A stretch of DNA of 45,697 bases from Flavobacteriales bacterium (lineage in GTDB: Bacteria > Bacteroidota > Bacteroidia > Flavobacteriales_D > Crocinitomicaceae): the NCBI GenBank assembly GCA_947476955.1, contig CANJSS010000004.1, forward strand, positions 1 through 45,697, written 5' to 3'. The position numbers and the translations under genes are program-made. Below, piece by piece: positions 25,669-34,658 of this stretch. Each line of letters opens with the position of its first letter. Position 1 is the stretch's first letter. The notes under the pieces are model-generated. The model did not search any database. It saw nothing but the letters and a program-made list of their open reading frames with translations, and was not told where the DNA came from.

Positions 25669-25676
25669 TATATTTG
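25669..25676 (+). promoter_or_regulatory. -7 box of the large type IX cargo gene
   Basis: TATATTTG matches TAnnTTTG exactly and lies 24 nt before the ATG at 25701. A TTTA at 17-20 nt upstream is a poor -33 candidate. Confidence 0.5.
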
Positions 25677-25700
25677 TTTCTAAACGTTAAAATAAATAAT

Positions 25701-27569
25701 ATGAAAAAAGTTTACATTGCGATTATTGCTATTGGGTTTGCTTCATTGGGTTATGCTCAAAAAGCTACTGAATCTGCTTTATTAGCGAATAAAAAATTTG
25801 CTACGGAGGTGATAGAATCTTCGAAAGCACCTGGAAATCTTGAAAAAGCAGGTGGAGATGTTATTTGGTCTGATAATTTTTCAACAGCCTCCAACTGGGT
25901 AATAAACAATTCAGGTCAAACAGCTGCTGGTTTTGGATGGGATATCGGTGCAACGGAGCAATCCTGGTATTTTACGTCAGTTATTAACTCTACTTCTGAC
26001 GGAAATTTTGCAGAATTGAATAATGGTACTCCAACAACAACGCCAGGAACACAGGCTTTGGATGTTACTTACACGATTACCACTGCTGCACCAATTGATG
26101 TGAATGGATTGTCTGGAGGACCAAACAATTACATTTTAGAATTCCAACAGTATGGAGCAAAATTCAACGATGCACAAGAAATGTACATTAGTACGGATGG
26201 AACAAATTGGATTTTAGTCGGGGATAATTCAGACGTAACAACATTGAGTTCAACAGGTGGAGCAGCTTATACAAATCCAACGTTGAAAACTATCAATTTA
26301 TCTGGCGCAATACCTGGTGGAACAAATTCATTATGGATTCGTTTTAGTTGGACTACAGCTTTTCCTTCCTCTGCTACAAATCCAAATGTTTGGATTACTT
26401 ACGGATGGATGATTGACGATGTTCGAATTCTTGAAGCATATTCAGATGAATTCAAAATGTCTGCTGTTTTCTCCGGAGATATTATAAACTATTGGGATTA
26501 TTATTCTACTCCTTTGGATCAGGTTATTTCTAGAACAGTTGGTGTTGCTATTTCTAACGAAGGTGGAATTTCTCAATCTAAAGCAATCGGGTTGAATATC
26601 GACTTAGCTGGAACATCTGTTTATGCAGGCGTAGCCCCTGCAGTAACATTGGCTCCAGGAGCTTCAGATACGGTTTGGTTTGACACACAATTTATAGCTT
26701 CAGCTACTGGTTTGTATACAATTACCGCAACATTGCCAGCAGATCAGGTGTTAACCAATAACACCATGATGGAGAATTTTGAAATGACGAATTTTTTATA
26801 TGGTCAAAATCATCCATTGGGAACAGGAAAAATAAATTTTACGGATGAAGCAGAAATTGGAATTGGAAATATTTATGAAATTCAGGCAAATCAATTGTTG
26901 AAAGGAATTGATGTAGCATTTGCAACAGGAACAACAGCTGGAATTTTTATTGATGTTTTTGTTTTTGAAATGCCTTCTGGAAGTGTTCAAGGTGCAGACA
27001 ATATCTTAGTGGCGGATTTCCAATACCAAATGCCAGCAACAGTTAATACATCAAGTACTTCGACATTGGTTTTACCAACCCCATACACCATGGAGGCAGG
27101 AAAAATTTATTATGCGATTTTAAGAACACAACAATCTGCAACGGATAAAATGGCTATCAAAGCTAGTGATAAAGGAGATGCTGATTTTTCAACTGTATGT
27201 TATGGTCCTTTTGGAACAGGAGATGCGGTTAACAATTATGTAGGTTGGGATGCAGCAGCAGCAGTTTCTTTAAACTTTAATCCATCTGTTCAGATTGCAG
27301 AAAATGAATCGCCAGTTTCTTTCGGTTCAATTTTCCCAAATCCAACTTCAGGAGCAACAACTCTTCAGTACACATTGTCAAATGATACAGATGTAAACGT
27401 TGCAATCGTAGATGTAACAGGCAAAATTGTTTATGCTGTAAACAATAAAAATCAAACTGCAGGTGCACATGAATTAAACTTCAATGCTGCCGCTTTCACA
27501 AATGGTGTTTACTATGTTAACATGATTACGGAAGGTTCTACAGTTACTACAAAATTCATCAAGAAATAA
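25701..27569 (+). CDS. Large secreted protein with type IX sorting domain and jelly-roll modules
   Basis: This protein of 622 residues starts at the ATG at 25701 (MKKVYIAIIAIGFASLGYAQ, signal peptide). The N-terminal half carries a MAM-like or choice-of-anchor type domain (about residues 50-245): NNYILEFQQYGAKFNDAQEMY followed by ISTDGTNWILVGDNSD and WITYGWMIDDVRIL. Such modules bind surfaces, glycans or metals. A second Ig-like region follows. The last 80 residues are a type A sorting domain (FGSIFPNPTSGATTLQYTL, then NNKNQTAGAHELNFNAAAF and GVYYVNM, ending TTKFIKK). The function is probably adhesin- or peptidase-associated, but no catalytic motif is recognised. Confidence 0.9.
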   Translation: MKKVYIAIIAIGFASLGYAQKATESALLANKKFATEVIESSKAPGNLEKAGGDVIWSDNFSTASNWVINNSGQTAAGFGWDIGATEQSWYFTSVINSTSDGNFAELNNGTPTTTPGTQALDVTYTITTAAPIDVNGLSGGPNNYILEFQQYGAKFNDAQEMYISTDGTNWILVGDNSDVTTLSSTGGAAYTNPTLKTINLSGAIPGGTNSLWIRFSWTTAFPSSATNPNVWITYGWMIDDVRILEAYSDEFKMSAVFSGDIINYWDYYSTPLDQVISRTVGVAISNEGGISQSKAIGLNIDLAGTSVYAGVAPAVTLAPGASDTVWFDTQFIASATGLYTITATLPADQVLTNNTMMENFEMTNFLYGQNHPLGTGKINFTDEAEIGIGNIYEIQANQLLKGIDVAFATGTTAGIFIDVFVFEMPSGSVQGADNILVADFQYQMPATVNTSSTSTLVLPTPYTMEAGKIYYAILRTQQSATDKMAIKASDKGDADFSTVCYGPFGTGDAVNNYVGWDAAAAVSLNFNPSVQIAENESPVSFGSIFPNPTSGATTLQYTLSNDTDVNVAIVDVTGKIVYAVNNKNQTAGAHELNFNAAAFTNGVYYVNMITEGSTVTTKFIKK

Positions 27570-27583
27570 TACACTTGAATTAA

Positions 27584-27591
27584 TACCTTTG
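27584..27591 (+). promoter_or_regulatory. -7 box of the YqaA-like gene
   Basis: TACCTTTG matches TAnnTTTG exactly. Its last base is the first base of the terminator stem at 27591. A start about 5 nt downstream would put the terminator hairpin within a 26-nt leader of the YqaA-like mRNA. Confidence 0.4.
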
Positions 27592-27621
27592 AGGGTCGGC
27601 AATTATGTCGACCCTTTTTTT
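27591..27621 (+). terminator. Intrinsic terminator of the large type IX cargo gene, abutting the next ATG
   Basis: GAGGGTCG (27591-27598) pairs with CGACCCTT (27609-27616), including one G-U pair, with a 10-nt loop. A T7 tract (27615-27621) ends one base before the ATG at 27622. Confidence 0.75.
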
Positions 27622-28050
27622 ATGGATTTTTTTTCGCTTGGATATTTCGGCTTGTTTTTCGCCTCTTTTCTATCGGCAACGGTAGTTCCATTTTCTTCAG
27701 AAGGAATCCTGCTTCTTTTTTTAAGTGCTACATATAGCCCCATTTCTTGTTTGTTTGTTGCAACTATTGGAAATTCTTTAGGAGGAATAACTAATTATTT
27801 AATTGGATCGTTGGGCAATCCTTTGTGGCTAAAACGATTTGGAATAAACGAAAATAAAGTAGCATCTTTTGAAAAACGAATCCAAAAATTCGGATTTTGG
27901 TTGGCGTTCTTTTCTTGGGTTCCAATTATAGGAGATCCATTGACAATTGCCTTGGGCTTTTTTAAAGTGCCCTTTTGGAAGGTTTTAATCTTACTAATTA
28001 TTGGAAAATTCTTACGTTATTTCATCCTAGTTCTGCCATGGGTATGGTAG
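27622..28050 (+). CDS. YqaA/DedA-type small membrane protein
   Basis: This protein of 142 residues starts at the ATG at 27622 (MDFFSLGYFGLFFASFLSAT). An upstream in-frame TTG at 27589 would place the terminator within the coding region and is rejected. It has four to five TM segments and the SNARE-associated/YqaA pattern: TVVPFSSEGILLLFL, then ATIGNSLGGITNYLIG, and SWVPIIGDPLTIALGFF. DedA-superfamily proteins are thought to be phospholipid flippases or proton-linked transporters. It is probably a single gene between the terminator and fbp. Confidence 0.87.
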   Translation: MDFFSLGYFGLFFASFLSATVVPFSSEGILLLFLSATYSPISCLFVATIGNSLGGITNYLIGSLGNPLWLKRFGINENKVASFEKRIQKFGFWLAFFSWVPIIGDPLTIALGFFKVPFWKVLILLIIGKFLRYFILVLPWVW

Positions 28051-28178
28051 AAAAATCATGCAGTTAATTCTCTTCTGGTAAACTTTTTCGATAATTCTTG
28101 GATTTTTAGCGCCTTAAATACGAATAGATTGCTTCACAACTTCCTTCTTTAAGCCTAAAATATTCCAATCTAAATCAC

Positions 28179-28186
28179 GATATTTG
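28179..28186 (+). promoter_or_regulatory. Candidate -7 box of fbp
   Basis: GATATTTG differs from TAnnTTTG only at the first base and lies 16 nt before the fbp ATG. There is no clear -33 element. Confidence 0.3.
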
Positions 28187-28202
28187 CACAAAAGCACATC
28201 CT

Positions 28203-29204
28203 ATGTCAAAAGTTACAACCTTGAATGAATTTATTATGGATCGCCAGGCAGAGTTTCCTTTTGCTACTGGAGAATTATCCAGAATCCTGAGCGACATCGC
28301 CGTTGCATCTAAAATAGTTAGCCGCGATGTGCGACAGGCTGGTTTAGTAGATCATATTTTGGGCGCACAAGGAGAAATAAATATTCAAGGAGAAGAACAA
28401 CAAAAGTTGGACGTTGTAGCGGATCAGCAATTTATTAAGGCCTTCGAAAATGGCGGCGAAATTTGTGGTATCGCATCCGAAGAAAATGATGATTTTGTAG
28501 CTTTCGCATCCGATTCTGCGAAAAACGGAAAGTACGTTGTTCTATTTGACCCCCTCGATGGCTCTTCAAACATTGATGTAAATGTTTCTATCGGAACAAT
28601 TTTCTCCGTTTACCGTCGTACTTCAGAGGCTGGAACGTTGGCAACTTTGGAAGACATGTTGCAAATTGGTAGCGAACAAATTGCCGCGGGTTACGTATTG
28701 TACGGCTCTTCAACGATGTTGGTTTATACTACTGGGCATGGTGTAAATGGTTTTACGCTCGATCCATCGATTGGAGAATTTTGTTTGTCGCACCCAAACA
28801 TGAAAATGCCAGAATCAGGAAGAATGTATGCAATGAATGAAGGCAATATAGACATTTGCGAACCGGGGATCAAAAAATATGTACAGTATTGTCAAAGTTT
28901 TGATAACGATAAAGGGGCGCCATATTCTGGTCGCTATATTGGTTCGTTGGTTGCAGATTTCCATAGAAATATGATAAAGGGGGGCATTTATATATATCCT
29001 GACACAACTACTTCACCAGAAGGAAAATTGCGGTTATTATACGAATGTAACCCATTGGCATTTATTGCTGAACAAGCTGGAGGGCTAGCAACAACTGGTA
29101 GAATTAGAGTTTTAGATATTCAACCAAACAAATTACACCAAAGAATCCCATTCTTTTGTGGGTCTAAAAAAATGGTGGAAAAAGCAATGAGTTTGCTGGA
29201 CTAA
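28203..29204 (+). CDS. fbp: Fructose-1,6-bisphosphatase, class 1
   Basis: This 333-residue gluconeogenic enzyme cleaves the 1-phosphate of fructose-1,6-bisphosphate with Mg. The metal site is present: E93/E94 in IASEENDD and the DPLDGSSN motif at 116-123. Other family motifs are [27 protein letters not shown] and [19 protein letters not shown]. The length is typical. It is followed 3 nt later by mfd, an unusual functional partner (repair), so co-transcription may be coincidental. Confidence 0.97.
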   Translation: MSKVTTLNEFIMDRQAEFPFATGELSRILSDIAVASKIVSRDVRQAGLVDHILGAQGEINIQGEEQQKLDVVADQQFIKAFENGGEICGIASEENDDFVAFASDSAKNGKYVVLFDPLDGSSNIDVNVSIGTIFSVYRRTSEAGTLATLEDMLQIGSEQIAAGYVLYGSSTMLVYTTGHGVNGFTLDPSIGEFCLSHPNMKMPESGRMYAMNEGNIDICEPGIKKYVQYCQSFDNDKGAPYSGRYIGSLVADFHRNMIKGGIYIYPDTTTSPEGKLRLLYECNPLAFIAEQAGGLATTGRIRVLDIQPNKLHQRIPFFCGSKKMVEKAMSLLD

Positions 29205-29207
29205 AAA

Positions 29208-32200
29208 ATGGAACAAAAAGTCCTTAAAGAACGCTTCTCGAAAATTCCACAAATCGATGAAACTGCGAATCAATTGCAATTTGCAGCAACGCGTGTGCAC
29301 TGGAAAGGTTTGGTTGGTTCTTCTAAAAGTATCTGTGCGGCATCTTTAGCAAATCAAATGCCCGGGCACCATTTATTTATTTTAAATGATAAAGAGGAAG
29401 CGGCTTATTTTATTAATGATTTAGAAGGTTTATATCCAGAGGATAAACGTATTCTATTCTATCCGGCATCCTATCGCGTTCCATACCAGTTAGAGGAGAC
29501 AGACAATGCAAATGTTGTTTCCCGCGCAGAAGTTCTAGAAAAAATAAATAATGGAAATAATGTTTGGATTGTTACCTATCCGCAAGCCCTTTTTGAAAAA
29601 GTTCCAACCCAAAAGATTTTAAGCAAGAATACCTTGCGTATCGATGCTGGAAAAAATTATTCTATCGATTTTATCAATGAATTATTATTAGAATACCATT
29701 TTGATAGGGTAGATTTCGTATATGAACCAGGTCAATTTTCCATTCGCGGCGGAATAGTGGATGTTTTTTCTTATGCCAATGATAATCCTTTTCGGATTGA
29801 GTTTTTTGGCGATGAGGTGGAATCTATTCGAACCTTTGATGCAAGCTCGCAACTGTCGCTATCTAATTTCAAGTATTTTAATGTCATTCCAAATGTTCAA
29901 GGTCATTTGAATTTGGAAGGGAATGGTTCCTTTTTTGAGTTTTTAGGAAAAAATGTAACCCTTTGGTTGTCCTCGTTTGATCAATTGTCGAATACGTTAG
30001 AAAAAGAATACGATAAATCTGTTCAAATTTTTACAAAACTTACCGAGGCTGTTAAGCGAACGATTCCGAATGAATTGTATTTGCATCCGAAAGAAGTAAA
30101 AAAAGAAATAGAATTGTACAGCATAATTGAATGGGGGCCTGAGTTTCATTTCAAAGCAGACAAAGTTTTTCAGTTCGATTTTTTACCACAGCCGAGTTTC
30201 AATAAAAACTTTGCGCTACTTAGGGAAGATTTAGTGAAAAGAACGGATTTAAAATTTACCAATTTAATTTTCTCCAATCAGCCTAAACAAATTGATCGTT
30301 TGTACCAGATTTTTGAAGACATTGGCGGCGGTGTTGCGTTTGAGCCGGTAAACGTGGCATTGCACGAAGGATTTATTTCGCCCTCTCAAAAAATGGTTTG
30401 CTACACCGATCATCAATTGTTTGAGCGCTACCACCGCTTCCGCTTAAAAGAAGGTTTCCGACAAGCAAAACAAGCGTTGACGTTGAAGGAAATTTACAAT
30501 TTGCAAAAAGGCGATTATGTAACACACATTGATCATGGTGTTGGACAATTTTCGGGCTTGGAAACAATCGATGTAAATGGAAAACCGCAAGAAGCAATTC
30601 GTCTTGTATATAAAGATGGAGATGTTTTATATGTTGGCATTCACTCGTTACACAGAATTTCAAAATTCACAGGAAAGGACGGATCCGTTCCTAAAATGAA
30701 TAAACTTGGCTCTCAAGCTTGGACAAATTTAAAAAACAAAACAAAAAAGAAGATCAAAGAATTGGCCTTCGATCTTATCCAACTATACGCAAAACGTAAA
30801 AGTCAACCGGGATTCGCGTTTTCTCCGGATTCTTACTTACAAAATGAATTGGAGGTTTCCTTTATGTACGAAGACACCCCCGACCAATTTAAAGCTACGC
30901 AAGCAATTAAAGTGGATATGGAAAATCCAACGCCAATGGATCGATTGATTTGTGGTGATGTTGGTTTTGGTAAAACCGAAGTCGCAATTCGCGCAGCTTT
31001 TAAAGCAGTTGCGGACAGTAAACAAGTTGCCATTTTAGTTCCAACCACAATATTATCCATGCAACATTTTAGAAGTTTTAAGGAACGATTGAAAGATTTC
31101 CCCGTGAATATTGATTATATCAATCGCTTTAAATCTTCAAAAAACACGACCGAAACACTCAAAAAATTGGCAAATGGTGAAATAGATATTTTGATTGGCA
31201 CACATGCAGTAGTTGCAGAACGGGTTAAGTTTAAAGACTTGGGCTTGATGATTATTGATGAGGAACAAAAATTTGGGGTTGCGGTAAAAGATAAATTAAA
31301 AACCCTTCGCGCAACTGTCGATACACTTACATTAACGGCGACACCAATACCAAGAACGCTGCAATTTTCATTAATGGGCGCACGTGATTTAAGTATTATC
31401 AACACGCCGCCTCCGAATCGGCAACCAGTATTAACAGAAATTATACAGTTTAGCGAGGAAGTAATTCGAGATGCAATTGCATACGAAGTTAGTCGAGGAG
31501 GACAAATATTTTTCGTGCACAATCGCCTGGCAAATATCAAGGAAATTTCTGGAATGATTCAACGTTTATGCCCTGGCGTGCGTGTTGCAATCGGCCACGG
31601 TCAAATGGATGGTGCCCAGTTGGAAAAGATAATGTTTGATTTCATCAACCATGAATACGATGTTTTGTTAGCAACGACTATTATAGAATCTGGGATAGAT
31701 ATTTCCAATGCCAATACTATAATTATAAACGACGCACATAATTTTGGTTTGAGTGATTTGCACCAATTGCGCGGGCGCGTTGGGCGAAGCAATAAAAAAG
31801 GATTTTGTTACCTTGTTGCGCCACCATTTAGCATCATGACTTCCGATTCCAGAAAGCGCTTGGAAGCATTGGTACAATTCTCTGATTTGGGCTCTGGATT
31901 CAACATTGCAATGAAAGATTTGGATATACGAGGAGCGGGAAACATGCTTGGGGGCGAGCAAAGTGGATTTATTTCAGAAATTGGGTTTGAGATGTATCAA
32001 AAAATCTTGAACGAAGCAATTGAAGAATTACGTGAAAGTGAATTCAAAGAATTATTTGAAGAAAGAAATACGGATTCCATGCTTAATTTTGTGAAGGATT
32101 GCATCTTGGAAACCGACTTGGAAGTTCGAATTCCGGATGATTATGTCAACAATGTTGCGGAGCGTTTGAGCTTATACCAAGAGATGGATAATCTTAAAAA

Positions 32201-32543
32201 TGAAACAGAATTGGTTAAATTTTCAGAAATGTTGATAGATCGGTTCGGCCCTTTGCCAAAACAGGTTAAAGAATTGGTTTTATCCTTCAAGTTACGCTGG
32301 TTGGCGCAAGAAATGGGGATGGAACGGTTGGTAATCAAATCAGGGAAAATGGTTGGATATTTTATTTCCAACCCACAATCGCCGTTCTATGAAACGGAGG
32401 TCTTCAGTCAGATATTGAACCATATTCAACGCAATGGAAAAAACTGCAAATTCAGTGAACAAAATGATCGATTACGTATAATTTTTGCGGATGTGAAACA
32501 TATCAAAGATGCATTCGAACAGTTTGCTGCCATAATTGCATAA
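29208..32543 (+). CDS. mfd: Transcription-repair coupling factor
   Basis: This 1111-residue SF2 translocase removes RNA polymerase stalled at DNA lesions and recruits UvrA. The N-terminal UvrB-like region (about residues 1-320) includes EEAAYFINDLEGLYP and EPGQFSIRGGIVDVFSY. The RNAP-binding CarD-like domain, including KGDYVTHIDHGVGQFSGLE, is at about 435-500. The RecG-type helicase has Walker A GDVGFGKTE (583-591), the DEEQ box (684-687), LTATPIPRTL and the TTIIESGIDISNA motif. The TRCF C-terminal domain follows. The length is near typical (about 1100-1150). It is 3 nt after fbp. Confidence 0.98.
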   Translation: MEQKVLKERFSKIPQIDETANQLQFAATRVHWKGLVGSSKSICAASLANQMPGHHLFILNDKEEAAYFINDLEGLYPEDKRILFYPASYRVPYQLEETDNANVVSRAEVLEKINNGNNVWIVTYPQALFEKVPTQKILSKNTLRIDAGKNYSIDFINELLLEYHFDRVDFVYEPGQFSIRGGIVDVFSYANDNPFRIEFFGDEVESIRTFDASSQLSLSNFKYFNVIPNVQGHLNLEGNGSFFEFLGKNVTLWLSSFDQLSNTLEKEYDKSVQIFTKLTEAVKRTIPNELYLHPKEVKKEIELYSIIEWGPEFHFKADKVFQFDFLPQPSFNKNFALLREDLVKRTDLKFTNLIFSNQPKQIDRLYQIFEDIGGGVAFEPVNVALHEGFISPSQKMVCYTDHQLFERYHRFRLKEGFRQAKQALTLKEIYNLQKGDYVTHIDHGVGQFSGLETIDVNGKPQEAIRLVYKDGDVLYVGIHSLHRISKFTGKDGSVPKMNKLGSQAWTNLKNKTKKKIKELAFDLIQLYAKRKSQPGFAFSPDSYLQNELEVSFMYEDTPDQFKATQAIKVDMENPTPMDRLICGDVGFGKTEVAIRAAFKAVADSKQVAILVPTTILSMQHFRSFKERLKDFPVNIDYINRFKSSKNTTETLKKLANGEIDILIGTHAVVAERVKFKDLGLMIIDEEQKFGVAVKDKLKTLRATVDTLTLTATPIPRTLQFSLMGARDLSIINTPPPNRQPVLTEIIQFSEEVIRDAIAYEVSRGGQIFFVHNRLANIKEISGMIQRLCPGVRVAIGHGQMDGAQLEKIMFDFINHEYDVLLATTIIESGIDISNANTIIINDAHNFGLSDLHQLRGRVGRSNKKGFCYLVAPPFSIMTSDSRKRLEALVQFSDLGSGFNIAMKDLDIRGAGNMLGGEQSGFISEIGFEMYQKILNEAIEELRESEFKELFEERNTDSMLNFVKDCILETDLEVRIPDDYVNNVAERLSLYQEMDNLKNETELVKFSEMLIDRFGPLPKQVKELVLSFKLRWLAQEMGMERLVIKSGKMVGYFISNPQSPFYETEVFSQILNHIQRNGKNCKFSEQNDRLRIIFADVKHIKDAFEQFAAIIA

Positions 32544-32590
32544 AGCAAAATTGCCGACTTTCACGAATCTAAAACCTCAAAAAATTCAAA

Positions 32591-33748
32591 TCAAAGAGGC
32601 TTCGCGGAGTGTTTTGGAGCAGTAAAACGTTCCTCCGCAAACGGGAAAAGTTCTGCTAATTCGCCGGAATAGTAGAATTCAAAAGCCACAGATCCGAATG
32701 TATATTCACTATCATTTATTTTAAAAACAGAACCTCCAACGCCAGGATTTTTCTTGGGTTTAGATTTTTGGTAACCTAAATTAAACAGGGACGCCAATAT
32801 TTCCGGCCGATCGTCGATTGGAAACCCAGCATTTTCCCATTGCGTTTTAATTTGCTTTACAAAAAGCGCCGCGTATAAATAAGAATAATAGTGGTCTTTA
32901 AATTGCACCAAACGCTGTAAACGCATGTTCATCGTGTCATTTAATCCATTATTGTAGTTGGTGACACTATCAAAATCCAGAATATTTTCATGGTCTGCAC
33001 CTAAATAATAAGCGCTCGTTGCATCTTTCAGATTGCGTTCAATTTTCAAAGCTGTGTTTTCCTTGATTCCAGTTACGCCGTAAGAAAGATTTGTTTCCAA
33101 CGCAAGAGATTTTAAAGGTGTAATGAAACCTTTGAATTTTTCTCTGCGTGAATTAAACAGACGAACTTGCTCCCCGACAAGACACGAAACGATTATTCGA
33201 GCTTCAACTCCAGAAACGGCCGCTGCAGAATCGATGTAAATTTTATCCTTGGAAACCGCTTCCGTAAAGTACTTCCATTCCTTTATGTTCATCCACTCAA
33301 AAACACTTAAACCTGTTGTTTCTTCTTGCGATTTGTTTTTTGAGAACTCTATTTTCCGTTTTGCGCGTTGGTATTTTTTATTCTTCTGGAGCCGCAAATC
33401 AACCGCATCCAACATTTGAAGTGCGAGTTTTTCGTCTTTGGTATTTTGATAGGCGCTCAAAATATGCTGCGCATTAACAGGGAAAAAATCATTCAAAACA
33501 ATAATCCTTTGCATTACTTCGTAACGGTGCTTTACCATAGAAACACTGTCGACCTTGAAGGATTGGTTGTATTTATTGTGCATTTCCTGAAAGTATCGAT
33601 TATTGGAGTCCAATTTCCCAGATTCTCTTGTCCAATTGAACTTCATAGCAAAATAGGTTAGCGTCAAGAATGCGCCATAAATTGCAAACAGATAGAGAAT
33701 GGTAAAATAGGGAATTCTAAACCAGCGGCTTTTAAAAAACTTTTTCAT
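32591..33748 (-). CDS. Membrane-anchored protein with lysozyme-like (transglycosylase-like) region, function unknown
   Basis: This 385-residue protein has one N-terminal anchor (about residues 12-34), a charged alpha-helical linker (about 45-145) and a globular region (about 150-330). The globular part resembles lysozyme/transglycosylase folds: an EARIIVSCLVGEQVRLF helix (candidate catalytic E193), then LSYGVTGIKENTALKIERNL, like the S.G..QI...TA pattern, and DRPEILASLFNLGYQKSKP, like DUF1402-type domains. I cannot confirm the family. If right, it would act on peptidoglycan from the inner membrane. It is convergent with mfd. I see no clear promoter. Confidence 0.68.
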   Translation of the reverse strand: MKKFFKSRWFRIPYFTILYLFAIYGAFLTLTYFAMKFNWTRESGKLDSNNRYFQEMHNKYNQSFKVDSVSMVKHRYEVMQRIIVLNDFFPVNAQHILSAYQNTKDEKLALQMLDAVDLRLQKNKKYQRAKRKIEFSKNKSQEETTGLSVFEWMNIKEWKYFTEAVSKDKIYIDSAAAVSGVEARIIVSCLVGEQVRLFNSRREKFKGFITPLKSLALETNLSYGVTGIKENTALKIERNLKDATSAYYLGADHENILDFDSVTNYNNGLNDTMNMRLQRLVQFKDHYYSYLYAALFVKQIKTQWENAGFPIDDRPEILASLFNLGYQKSKPKKNPGVGGSVFKINDSEYTFGSVAFEFYYSGELAELFPFAEERFTAPKHSAKPL

Positions 33749-33956
33749 TGTTTGGTTATGCTTTTAAGTAGTGCGTGAAAATAGTGTTTATATCTCTTTA
33801 ATAATGAATAAGTGAACTATTATTTTTCCCTTTTTTAGGTTGTATTGTTAAATCAGCCTAGCCAAAATAGAGACATTTTCTACTTAAATTTTCTCAAGTT
33901 CAAGCATTTTTTAGTTTCACTTTAAACAAGAACGGTTTTATTTGAAATGCCTTTCA

Positions 33957-33991
33957 TTTGCGTTAAATTCGGCTATAACAAACTATTTTCG
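33957..33991 (+). promoter_or_regulatory. Promoter of the small lipoprotein gene at 34028
   Basis: TTTG (33957-33960), a 23-nt spacer, then TATTTTCG (33984-33991; a one-base variant of TAnnTTTG) 36 nt before the ATG. It lies in a 279-nt intergenic region that otherwise holds only AT-rich sequence. Confidence 0.5.
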
Positions 33992-34027
33992 TAAATTTCC
34001 CGTTGTATTTAAAAAATATTTTCCACT

Positions 34028-34615
34028 ATGAAATTTTTATACTTTTTGTCTGTATTAGTTGTGCTTTCTTCATGTGGTATGACAAGGCCGCAACACCACA
34101 TTAAACTAATCAAAGCTGGACATACAGAAACGGTAGTATTAGTAAAAGAAGCGTCCCAATCTACTGAAAAATCCAGCATCGAAAACACCATTTTGATAAC
34201 GGACGAAAACACAGTTGCTAACGCCAAAGAAAATACTTTAGAATCTATTGGATTAATAAACACGCCAACCCAAAAGCTCCAATCTCAGCAAAAAGTTAAA
34301 GATATAGAACCAGAAGAATCAGAGGAGGAGGCTAACCAAAGAATTTTAAAACAGGCTTTAAGAGCGGAAAAAGATGCAAGAGCGGCACTTGGCTTTATGG
34401 GTGTTGGTGCAATTTCACTTATCGCGCCTTATTTCGGTATTTTGTTCTTTGCAATTGGGCTACTATTTTATTCCAAAGCAAAATCATCTAGATATATAAC
34501 TCCTTTTGGAAACGACAGGTTGGAAATGAGCAGAGATGTAATGATTTTTGACAGCATTGTATTAACACTTTGGCTGTTGCTGATTGTCTTGATTTTCTTA
34601 GCGTTTTTATTGTAA
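34028..34615 (+). CDS. Small membrane lipoprotein with two C-terminal TM helices, unknown function
   Basis: This 195-residue protein has a lipobox cysteine at residue 16 (VVLSSCGMT), a polar Ser/Thr/Glu-rich segment, and a predicted charged helix (EEESEEEANQRILKQALRAE-like, about 95-120). Two hydrophobic helices follow (about 121-150 and 172-195), joined by a short basic loop. No family is recognised. The TM pair with alanine/glycine content (ALGFMGVGAISLIAPYFGIL) resembles small DUF4190-like proteins, but that is only a resemblance. It is upstream of, but separate by 43 nt from, the first glycosyltransferase. Confidence 0.72.
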   Translation: MKFLYFLSVLVVLSSCGMTRPQHHIKLIKAGHTETVVLVKEASQSTEKSSIENTILITDENTVANAKENTLESIGLINTPTQKLQSQQKVKDIEPEESEEEANQRILKQALRAEKDARAALGFMGVGAISLIAPYFGILFFAIGLLFYSKAKSSRYITPFGNDRLEMSRDVMIFDSIVLTLWLLLIVLIFLAFLL

Positions 34616-34658
34616 ATCAGTTTAGATCTCTACTTCGGGTAATTCCTTCTTTGAAATT

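Noticed and set aside
27589-27621. Upstream TTG start for the YqaA-like gene
   Set aside because: It would make the terminator and T tract part of the coding region and add residues not typical of the family.
31115-31540. 141-codon minus-strand open frame within mfd
   Set aside because: Opposite a conserved helicase core; its composition is that of an antisense frame.
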